Part shown: positions 57,813 through 64,000 of the stretch, in pieces
Layout: every line of letters starts with the position of its first letter
Numbering within the stretch: the stretch's first letter is position 1
Source: Enterocloster asparagiformis
GTDB taxonomy: Bacteria > Bacillota > Clostridia > Lachnospirales > Lachnospiraceae
Direction: 5' to 3'
Assembly: GCA_018380885.1 (NCBI GenBank)
Contig: JAGZSY010000010.1
Location: forward strand, 1-64,000
DNA length: 64,000 bases
Program-made: the position numbers and the translations under genes
The notes under the pieces: model-generated
The model's input: the letters and a program-made list of their open reading frames with translations, nothing else
Databases searched by the model: none
What the model was told of the DNA's origin: nothing

Positions 57813-58658
57813 CTATATTCTTCCGGCCAGGTGGTTGCTCAGATTCTGCATAAAGGATATCTGCTTCAGCTTCACCATCACCGTGTGCATCTCCGACCGT
57901 TTGATACGGATGCTGTCCCCTTTTTCCAGTTCAATGAATGTATCCCCGTCAAAGGCAGCCACCTGGCCGCCTCCGCCAAAGTCGATGCGGATTGTGTCCT
58001 CGGGCGCCAGGACGATGCTCCTGGCGTTGAGCGCGTGGGAGCAGATGGGCGTGAGCACCATCATCCTGGCTCCCGGCGCGATCACCGGCCCGCCTGCCGA
58101 TAAATTGTACGCGGTGGAGCCGGTGGGCGTGGCCACCAGGATTCCGTCCGCAGAGTACTCGTTCAAATAATCGTCGTTCACATAGACCTTAAAGCGCAGC
58201 GCCTTCAGGGCGTCCTTGCGGGTGACGGCGATCTCGTTCAGCGCGATATCGCACATCAGCGCCTTCCCGTCCCGCACAGCCTCCCCCTGGATCATCATGC
58301 GCTTCTCCAACTGGTAACGGTCCTCCAGCAGCGCGTCCATCACCGGAGCAATGTCCTCCTGGCGGCTGATCTGATTTAAAAATCCCAGATGTCCCCGGTT
58401 CACCCCCACCATGGGGATATTGCGGCCCGCCAGGTCTCTGGCCGCCTGGATCAGGGTGCCGTCCCCGCCGATGGTGATCACGCACTGCGTGTCCTCCGGA
58501 ACCGCGGCGCTGTCGGTGTGGCGGTTTCCTCCTCCCTGGGAAAATGCAGGCTGCACCGTGCACTCAGCCCCCTTTTCCTCCAAATAGGAACGGATGAAAG
58601 TCTCCGCCTCCCGCACATATTCTTTGCCGTAATTGGCAATTATATAAAAGCGTCTCAT
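57813..58658 (-). CDS. nadK: NAD kinase
   Basis: The enzyme makes NADP+ from NAD+. It has the invariant GGDGTL motif near residue 68, then NRGHLGFL and the TPTGSTAYNLSAGGP segment that binds NAD. ATG 58658 follows GGGGGAAGG and gives 281 residues; an upstream Met overlaps the tlyA stop. It lies between tlyA and argR, which is its conserved place. Confidence 0.95.
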   Translation of the reverse strand: MRRFYIIANYGKEYVREAETFIRSYLEEKGAECTVQPAFSQGGGNRHTDSAAVPEDTQCVITIGGDGTLIQAARDLAGRNIPMVGVNRGHLGFLNQISRQEDIAPVMDALLEDRYQLEKRMMIQGEAVRDGKALMCDIALNEIAVTRKDALKALRFKVYVNDDYLNEYSADGILVATPTGSTAYNLSAGGPVIAPGARMMVLTPICSHALNARSIVLAPEDTIRIDFGGGGQVAAFDGDTFIELEKGDSIRIKRSEMHTVMVKLKQISFMQNLSNHLAGRI

Positions 58659-58672
58659 ACCTTCCCCCGTCC

Positions 58673-59488
58673 TCAATCCAGCTGGCCGTGGGCCGCTTCC
58701 ACCACGCCGGCCGGATCCACGGGAACCGTCTCCGCCGTCTGGGGTTCCTCCCCCGGGGAGAGCTTTTGTATGTGCAGCAGATACTCGATGTTCCCCTCCG
58801 GTCCCTTGATCGGAGAGTATTCCAGGTTCAGCACCTTGAATCCGTTGGCTACCGCAAAGCTTATCACCATGCGGATTACCTCCAGATGCACGGACTTGTC
58901 CCGCACAACGCCCTTTTTGCCCACCTTCTCCCGCCCGGCCTCAAACTGGGGCTTGATCAGGCAGACCACCTGGCCGTCCCCGGTCAAAAGCTCCCGCACC
59001 GGCCCCAGCACCTTGGTCAGGGAAATGAAGGAGACGTCGATGCTGGCGAACGCCGCCGGCTCTGCGATATCGCCCGGCGTCACATAGCGGATGTTGGTCT
59101 TTTCCATGCACACCACCCGCTGGTCATTGCGCAGCTTCCAGTCCAGCTGCCCGTGGCCCACGTCCACGGAGTAGACCTTCACGGCTCCGTTTTGCAGCAT
59201 GCAGTCCGTAAAGCCGCCGGTGGATGCGCCCACATCCATGCAGACCTTCCCCTCCAGCGCCACCCCGAAATGGGTCATGGCTTTCTCCAGCTTGAGGCCG
59301 CCCCTGCTCACATATTTCAGCGTGCTTCCGCGCACCTCGATGGCGGCCGCCTCGTCAAACTGCGTGCCCGCCTTGTCCTCCTTCTGCCCATCCACATAGA
59401 CGATGCCCGACATGATCAGCGCCTTCGCCTTCTCCCTGGAGGGCGCCAGGTTTCTCTGTACCAGGAGTACGTCCAACCGTTCTTTCAT
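58673..59488 (-). CDS. tlyA: TlyA-family rRNA 2'-O-methyltransferase
   Basis: The 271-residue protein has an N-terminal S4 RNA-binding domain (LDVLLVQRNLAPSREKAKA) and an FtsJ-like methyltransferase domain with the SAM motif CMDVGASTGGFTDC. Catalytic Lys and Asp positions are present (SVDVGHGQLDWK, CLIKPQFE). The family is often labelled hemolysin A, but rRNA methylation is the established activity. About 20 C-terminal residues (ETVPVDPAGVVEAAHG) extend beyond the usual domain end. Confidence 0.94.
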   Translation of the reverse strand: MKERLDVLLVQRNLAPSREKAKALIMSGIVYVDGQKEDKAGTQFDEAAAIEVRGSTLKYVSRGGLKLEKAMTHFGVALEGKVCMDVGASTGGFTDCMLQNGAVKVYSVDVGHGQLDWKLRNDQRVVCMEKTNIRYVTPGDIAEPAAFASIDVSFISLTKVLGPVRELLTGDGQVVCLIKPQFEAGREKVGKKGVVRDKSVHLEVIRMVISFAVANGFKVLNLEYSPIKGPEGNIEYLLHIQKLSPGEEPQTAETVPVDPAGVVEAAHGQLD

Positions 59489-59557
59489 CCTGCAAAAGTT
59501 CCTCTCTCTTTTTCTTCAGAAATTTCAACTGCTCGCCTGGGAAACGCCGGGCGCGCC

Positions 59558-61423
59558 CTAATTCAAAAATCCCCTGCTCTTCATGGTCTTGATAACGGAA
59601 TCGCTGTCGATCCCCAGGCCCTCCCGCAGCACGGAAACATTTCCGTGCTCCACATACGCGTCGGGCAGGCCGATATTGAGCACCCTCCGGTGGGGATAGC
59701 GCTCATGGATATACGCGGTGACAGGCAGGCCGTAACCGCCCTGCAGCACGTTTTCCTCCAAGGTGACGATCACCCGGTGGCGCTGCGCCAGCCGGTCCAC
59801 CAGCTCCCGGTCAAAGGGCTTGACAAAGCGCCCGTTGGCCAGGGTGCATGGATATCCCTCCGCTTTCAGCTTGTTGCGGATGTGCTCTCCGGTGCTGACC
59901 ATGCTTCCCACAGCCAGGAGGGCGATTTCCTCCTCCTCGTAGAGCATCTCCCCCTTGCCGTAGACAATGGGTTCCCGGAAATCCCGCAGGCCCCGGTACG
60001 CCTCGCCCCGGGGATAGCGGATAGCCAGCGGGCGGTTGTAATCCATGGAAAATTCCAGCATGGCCCGCAGCTCCCACAGGTTCTTGGGCGCCATAACGCT
60101 CATGTTGGGGATGGAGGTCAGATAGGAATAGTCGAATATCCCCTGGTGAGTCTCCCCGTCGCTGCCCACCAGCCCGGCCCGGTCCACGGCGAATACCACC
60201 GGCAGATCCTGAATACAGACATCGTGCAGGACCTGGTCGTAGGCGCGCTGGAGGAACGACGAATAGACCGCTACCACCGGCTTTAAACCGGCTGCGGCCA
60301 TCCCCGCCGCCGAAGTAACCGCGTGGGCTTCGGCGATCCCCACGTCGAAAAACCGGTTAGGGTACTGCCTGGCAAAGGCGGAAAGTCCCGTGCCGTCCGG
60401 CATGGCGGCGGTCAGCGCCACCACGTTGGGGCGGTCCTTCGCCAGCTGGCAGAGCTTGCGTGAAAATACCTCGGTATAGCTGGGATACTGTTTCTCCTTC
60501 AGGGATTTTCCGGTGGCGACGTCAAAGGGATCCACCCCGTGGAAGCGGGAGGGATTCTTCTCCGCCGGCTTATAGCCCTTGCCCTTTTTTGTCAGCACAT
60601 GCACCAGCACGGCGTGATCCAGCTTTTTCGCCTCCCGGAACACCTTGCAGAGCTGGGCGATATTGTGCCCGTCCACCGGCCCCAGGTAGGTGATGCCCAT
60701 GTTTTCAAAGAGCATCCCCGGGATGAACAGCTGCTTGATGCTGTTCTTGGTGCGCTTGATCTTATCGATCATAGGCGCTCCCACCACGGGAATCCTGTCC
60801 AGGGCATAGGCCACGTTCTTCTTCAGATCATTGTAACCGCTGCCCGTGCGCAGGCCGTTTAAATAGCGGGACATGCCGCCCACGTTCTCGGAGATGGACA
60901 TTTTGTTGTCGTTGAGCACAATGATAAAATTTTTCTTCATGCGGGCCGCGTTGTTGAGGGCCTCGTAGGCCATCCCGCCGGTCAGGGCGCCGTCCCCGAT
61001 CACGGAGACAACCTCATAGTCCTTCCCCAGAATATCCCGCCCCTGGGCGATGCCCAGCCCGGCGGAGATGGAGGTGGAGCTGTGGCCGGTGTCAAAACAG
61101 TCATAGGGGCTCTCCTTGCGCTTGGGAAAGCCGGAGAGCCCTCCGTACTGGCGCAGCTCGTCAAATTCCGCCATACGCCCGCTCAATATTTTGTGGGTGT
61201 AGGACTGGTGCCCCACATCCCAAATGACCTTGTCTTCCGGCAGGTCAAAGGCCCGGTACATCGCAATGGTAAGCTCCACCACCCCCAAATTGGAGGCCAG
61301 GTGGCCTCCCGTGTGGCTGATCTTCTCAATTAAAAATCCCCTTATCTCCTGCGCAAGCTGCCCAAGTTCTTCCAAGGACATCTGTTTGATGTCTTGCGGA
61401 CCTTTTATTTGCTCCAATATCAT
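59558..61423 (-). CDS. dxs: 1-deoxy-D-xylulose-5-phosphate synthase
   Basis: DXS makes the first intermediate of the MEP isoprenoid pathway from pyruvate and glyceraldehyde 3-phosphate. The 621-residue protein has the thiamine-diphosphate motif GDGALTGG with NDNKMSIS, the active-site HQSYTHKI histidines and the catalytic Glu in GIAEAHA. It stands with ispA, xseB and xseA upstream and tlyA downstream, the normal order. Confidence 0.97.
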   Translation of the reverse strand: MILEQIKGPQDIKQMSLEELGQLAQEIRGFLIEKISHTGGHLASNLGVVELTIAMYRAFDLPEDKVIWDVGHQSYTHKILSGRMAEFDELRQYGGLSGFPKRKESPYDCFDTGHSSTSISAGLGIAQGRDILGKDYEVVSVIGDGALTGGMAYEALNNAARMKKNFIIVLNDNKMSISENVGGMSRYLNGLRTGSGYNDLKKNVAYALDRIPVVGAPMIDKIKRTKNSIKQLFIPGMLFENMGITYLGPVDGHNIAQLCKVFREAKKLDHAVLVHVLTKKGKGYKPAEKNPSRFHGVDPFDVATGKSLKEKQYPSYTEVFSRKLCQLAKDRPNVVALTAAMPDGTGLSAFARQYPNRFFDVGIAEAHAVTSAAGMAAAGLKPVVAVYSSFLQRAYDQVLHDVCIQDLPVVFAVDRAGLVGSDGETHQGIFDYSYLTSIPNMSVMAPKNLWELRAMLEFSMDYNRPLAIRYPRGEAYRGLRDFREPIVYGKGEMLYEEEEIALLAVGSMVSTGEHIRNKLKAEGYPCTLANGRFVKPFDRELVDRLAQRHRVIVTLEENVLQGGYGLPVTAYIHERYPHRRVLNIGLPDAYVEHGNVSVLREGLGIDSDSVIKTMKSRGFLN

Positions 61424-61525
61424 GTTTGAAATCCTTCTTACTATTTAATCTCACAAGGGCAGTACGCCAAAACGCCATTTATAATCGGCTTTTCGGCGTC
61501 TGCCCCGGGAGGCGGATGATCCGGT

Positions 61526-62437
61526 TTATTTTTTGCGATCCATCAACATGCGGATCAGGTTCTCCAGAAATTCGTTGTTGCCCGGAAGCTGTTCCAAATC
61601 CTCGATGGCCTGTGCGGACAGCTGTTCCACATCCTTCTTCGCCTTCTCTAAGCCTTCCAGAATTACATAAGTGGTCTTGCCGTTGCGCTGGTCGCTTCCC
61701 GCGGGCTTGCCAAGCTCCTCCTCGCTGCCGGTTACGTCCAGGATATCGTCCTGAATCTGGAAAGCCATACCGATGTGGGCCGCCAGGCGCTCCACGATCT
61801 TGCAGTCCTCCTCCGCAGCGCCGCCCAGCACCGCTCCGATCAGCATGGAAGCCTCCAGAAGCGCGCCGGTCTTTAAGCGGTAGATGAAATCCAGCTTGTC
61901 CTTGGGAATATCGCTGCCCGCCAGCTCCACGTCCACAGTCTGGCCTCCGATCATGCCGTACACGCCTGTCTTGTGGGCCAAAATGCCAATGGCGCGCCCG
62001 ATAGCGGAGATTTCATCGGGATCGATGCTGGTCTCAAACGCTCTGGCCGCAGTCTCAAAGGCGTACATCATCAGCGCGTCCCCGGTCAGCACGCCGATAT
62101 CCTCGCCGTACTCCGCCCAGGTGCTGGGCTTGCCCCGGCGCAGCCTGTCGTCGTCCATACAGGGCAGGTCGTCGTGGACCAGCGAGGATGTGTGAATCAT
62201 CTCCACCGCCGCCATAAACGGGATCACGCAGTCCAGCACATCCCCGGTGAACAGGCGGCAAACCTCCTGCATGAGCATGGGACGCAGGCGCTTTCCGCCG
62301 GCCTTCATGCTGTAATTCATGGCCTCAAGCACCGTTTTCTGGTGTCCGGTCTCCTCCGGAAGATACGGATCGATGATCTGATCGATCTCTTTTGTCCTGC
62401 GCTCCAGTTCCGCTTTAAACTGTTCCATATCACTCAT
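61526..62437 (-). CDS. ispA: Polyprenyl (farnesyl/geranyl) diphosphate synthase
   Basis: This prenyltransferase condenses isopentenyl diphosphate with allylic diphosphates. It has the first Asp-rich motif DDLPCMDDD and the second DDILD. Several Met codons begin the frame; I choose ATG 62437, which has GAGG nine bases upstream, giving 303 residues and a short overlap with xseB. Product length (C15 or other) cannot be fixed from sequence alone. Confidence 0.94.
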   Translation of the reverse strand: MSDMEQFKAELERRTKEIDQIIDPYLPEETGHQKTVLEAMNYSMKAGGKRLRPMLMQEVCRLFTGDVLDCVIPFMAAVEMIHTSSLVHDDLPCMDDDRLRRGKPSTWAEYGEDIGVLTGDALMMYAFETAARAFETSIDPDEISAIGRAIGILAHKTGVYGMIGGQTVDVELAGSDIPKDKLDFIYRLKTGALLEASMLIGAVLGGAAEEDCKIVERLAAHIGMAFQIQDDILDVTGSEEELGKPAGSDQRNGKTTYVILEGLEKAKKDVEQLSAQAIEDLEQLPGNNEFLENLIRMLMDRKK

Positions 62438-62669
62438 GTTCATCACCCTCGCTCAATATCAGAATTTGTTTTTCCACTTTGTCTATCTGGGCGTTCAGCG
62501 ACTTTACCAGCTTCATCCCCTGCTCGTAGCAGGCAAAGGATTCCTCCAGCGTATTCTCGCCGTCCTCCAGTTTTTTAACCATTTCTTCCAGCGACTCAAA
62601 GGTTTCCTCGATGCCCGGCTCCTTGCCGGCCGTCTCCTGCCCTTCGGCGCTTTTCACGTTTTTCGTCAT
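62430..62669 (-). CDS. xseB: Exodeoxyribonuclease VII small subunit
   Basis: XseB (79 residues) is the helical small subunit of exonuclease VII. The core FESLEEMVKKLEDGENTLEE and SFACYEQGMKLVK is classic. Its ATG overlaps the xseA stop by four bases, so the subunits are translationally coupled. Confidence 0.95.
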   Translation of the reverse strand: MTKNVKSAEGQETAGKEPGIEETFESLEEMVKKLEDGENTLEESFACYEQGMKLVKSLNAQIDKVEKQILILSEGDEHE

Positions 62670-63892
62670 GTCAGCTCCCCGCCTTTCATGTCATCTAAGG
62701 TTTCCGTCCCCTCCACACGGGCGACGGCCCTTCCGTCCCTGACCCGCACTTCAATCCGGTCCCCGGGCTTTACCTGCGAAACGGACTCCAGGCGTTTTCC
62801 CCGGCCGTCCGTGACAAAGCCGTAGCCCCGGCTGATCTGCTCCAACGGCGACAGGGACTGAAGGCGTCCCGCCAGCAGCGCCAGGCGGTGGCGTCCGGCA
62901 GTGACCCGCCGCTCCATGATCCGCCCCATGCGCTCCTCCAGGTCCGCAAGACGCTGGCGTTTCTCATTGAGCCGCCGCTCCGGATGGTGCATTTTCAGGC
63001 GCAGCACATCCTGGTTTAAGCGGTATCTCACCCGCTCCAGCCTGCGCTCCATGCCCCGGTTTAAGGTCCGCCGGTACAGGTCCGCCTGGGCCTCGAACTG
63101 GCTGTAGTCAAATACCGCCAGCTCCGCCGCGGCCGAGGGCGTGGGCGCGCGCATGTCCGCCACATAGTCCGCGATGGTCACATCCGTCTCATGGCCCACC
63201 GCCGAGATCACCGGGGTGCTGCACTCGAAAATAGCTCTCGCCACCATCTCCTCGTTGAAGGCCCACAAATCCTCGATGGAACCGCCGCCTCTGCCCACAA
63301 TGAGCACGTCCAGGTTCATGCGGTCCAGGGTCTGTATGCCCTTCACGATGCTGTACTTGGCCTCAGCCCCCTGGACCACGGCCGGATACAGGATCAGCTG
63401 TACGTAGGGGTTGCGCCGGGCGGATATGTTCATGATGTCCCGGATAGCCGCCCCTGTGCTGGCCGTCACCACACCCACGCGCTTGGCGTATTTGGGAATG
63501 GGCTGCTTGTAGCAGCCGTCGAACATCCCCATCTCCTCCAGCTCGTTTCTCAGCTTTTCAAATTTGCGGAAGAGATCGCCGGTACCGTCCAGGGTGATGG
63601 ACTTGGCGTAGAGCTGGTATTTGCCGTCCCGCTCGTACACGTCCACGGTCCCCTGCGCCACCACCTGCTGGCCTTCCTCCATCTTAAATTCCAGATTTTT
63701 CCTCTGAGAGGCAAACATCACGGCTCCAATCTGGGAGCCGCCGTCCTTCAATGTGAAATATATATGGCCCGATGGGTGGTATTTGCAGTTGGAAACCTCT
63801 CCCTTGACGGAGATTCTATTTAAGGCGAAGTCCTGGGTAAACATATTTTTAATGTAGGAATTCACCTGTGATACAGTATAAATACTCCCCAT
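62666..63892 (-). CDS. xseA: Exodeoxyribonuclease VII large subunit
   Basis: XseA is the catalytic subunit that degrades single-stranded DNA. The 408-residue protein has the N-terminal OB fold (VSQVNSYIKNMF, GEVSNCKYHPSGHIYFTLKD), the catalytic core with VGRGGGSIEDLWAFN and VISAVGHETDVTIAD, a coiled coil and a C-terminal GYGFVTD segment. ATG 63892 is near the end of the window. Confidence 0.96.
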   Translation of the reverse strand: MGSIYTVSQVNSYIKNMFTQDFALNRISVKGEVSNCKYHPSGHIYFTLKDGGSQIGAVMFASQRKNLEFKMEEGQQVVAQGTVDVYERDGKYQLYAKSITLDGTGDLFRKFEKLRNELEEMGMFDGCYKQPIPKYAKRVGVVTASTGAAIRDIMNISARRNPYVQLILYPAVVQGAEAKYSIVKGIQTLDRMNLDVLIVGRGGGSIEDLWAFNEEMVARAIFECSTPVISAVGHETDVTIADYVADMRAPTPSAAAELAVFDYSQFEAQADLYRRTLNRGMERRLERVRYRLNQDVLRLKMHHPERRLNEKRQRLADLEERMGRIMERRVTAGRHRLALLAGRLQSLSPLEQISRGYGFVTDGRGKRLESVSQVKPGDRIEVRVRDGRAVARVEGTETLDDMKGGELT

Positions 63893-63904
63893 GTTTCCGC
63901 CGCC

Positions 63905-64000
63905 TTATGCTTCTGCCGCTTCGGTCTTTTCCGGTTCTGCGGATGAGGCCGTGGACGTTTGGGCAGACGGCGCTTCGTCCTCGGCAGCCGCTGCGGTCTC
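63905..64000 (-). CDS. C-terminal tail of an upstream gene, probably nusB
   Basis: The last 31 codons before a TAA at 63905 form an Ala/Glu/Ser/Thr-rich acidic tail ending in EAAEA. The gene continues beyond the window. Position directly upstream of xseA suggests nusB with a low-complexity extension; the sequence alone does not prove it. Confidence 0.55.
   Translation of the reverse strand, partial: ETAAAAEDEAPSAQTSTASSAEPEKTEAAEA

Overview
The window reads as a chromosome segment of an anaerobic, spore-forming, GC-rich member of the Clostridia, most likely Lachnospiraceae of the Enterocloster/Lachnoclostridium type. The evidence is Spo0A and SpoIVB, a selenocysteine-dependent glycine reductase, a K+-dependent membrane pyrophosphatase, and a Firmicutes-type core block in the order xseA-xseB-ispA-dxs-tlyA-nadK-argR-recN-spoIVB. 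No species can be named from sequence alone.

Layout. 1-2.6 kb: hairpin cluster, glgA, spo0A. 3.2-6.8 kb: hppA, ridA and a YbaK-type editing protein. 6.8-23.3 kb: a compact glycine reductase and selenocysteine region, almost entirely on the minus strand: grdX, a TetR regulator, grdE, grdB (UGA = Sec350), a YkvI-type transporter, a YcbB-type response regulator, trxB, trxA, grdA (UGA = Sec44), a fused grdC-grdD gene, two tandem tRNA-Sec genes, selA, selB, a cysteine desulfurase and a DUF3343 protein. selD is not in the window. 23.4-28.7 kb: ribokinase, nucleoside hydrolase and a complete ECF transporter. 28.7-30.8 kb: decayed, gene-free DNA. 30.8-38.8 kb: a complete type I-C CRISPR-Cas locus with a very short, decaying array. 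39.5-53.0 kb: a more AT-rich accessory island holding exported flavodoxins, an FMN reductase, a membrane-SUMF1-flavodoxin fusion, MerR and LysR regulators and a beta-glucoside PTS with its phospho-beta-glucosidase. 53.0-54.2 kb: a truncated AlbA/HATPase-type pseudogene. 54.2-64.0 kb: the core block ending in spoIVB.

Two large-scale observations stand out. First, spoIVB and spo0A, which are adjacent in Bacillus subtilis and many other Firmicutes, are separated here by 51.6 kb. Two extra copies of the spoIVB 3' end (39.5 kb and 52.9 kb) lie in the same orientation, each followed by the same roughly 29-bp arm. This is what tandem site-specific insertion at the 3' end of spoIVB would leave behind. 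Second, a 14-bp palindrome (GTAATCGCGATTAC and variants) sits at the promoters of grdE, trxA-grdA, grdX and ridA. At three of the four it lies exactly 10 nt downstream of the -10 box. A TetR-family gene encoded between grdX and grdE is the obvious candidate regulator, so glycine reduction, thioredoxin supply, GrdX and probably RidA appear to form one local regulon.

How the genes fit together. GrdE and GrdB activate glycine and pass a carboxymethyl group to the selenol of GrdA. GrdCD converts the product to acetyl phosphate, and TrxB/TrxA re-reduce GrdA. The tRNA-Sec genes, SelA and SelB supply and place selenocysteine, and the desulfurase/DUF3343 pair may deliver selenium. In the island, several flavodoxin domains carry signal peptides, lipoboxes or membrane anchors and therefore probably act outside the membrane, possibly fed through a His-rich DUF4405-like membrane domain. 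That electron path is inference.
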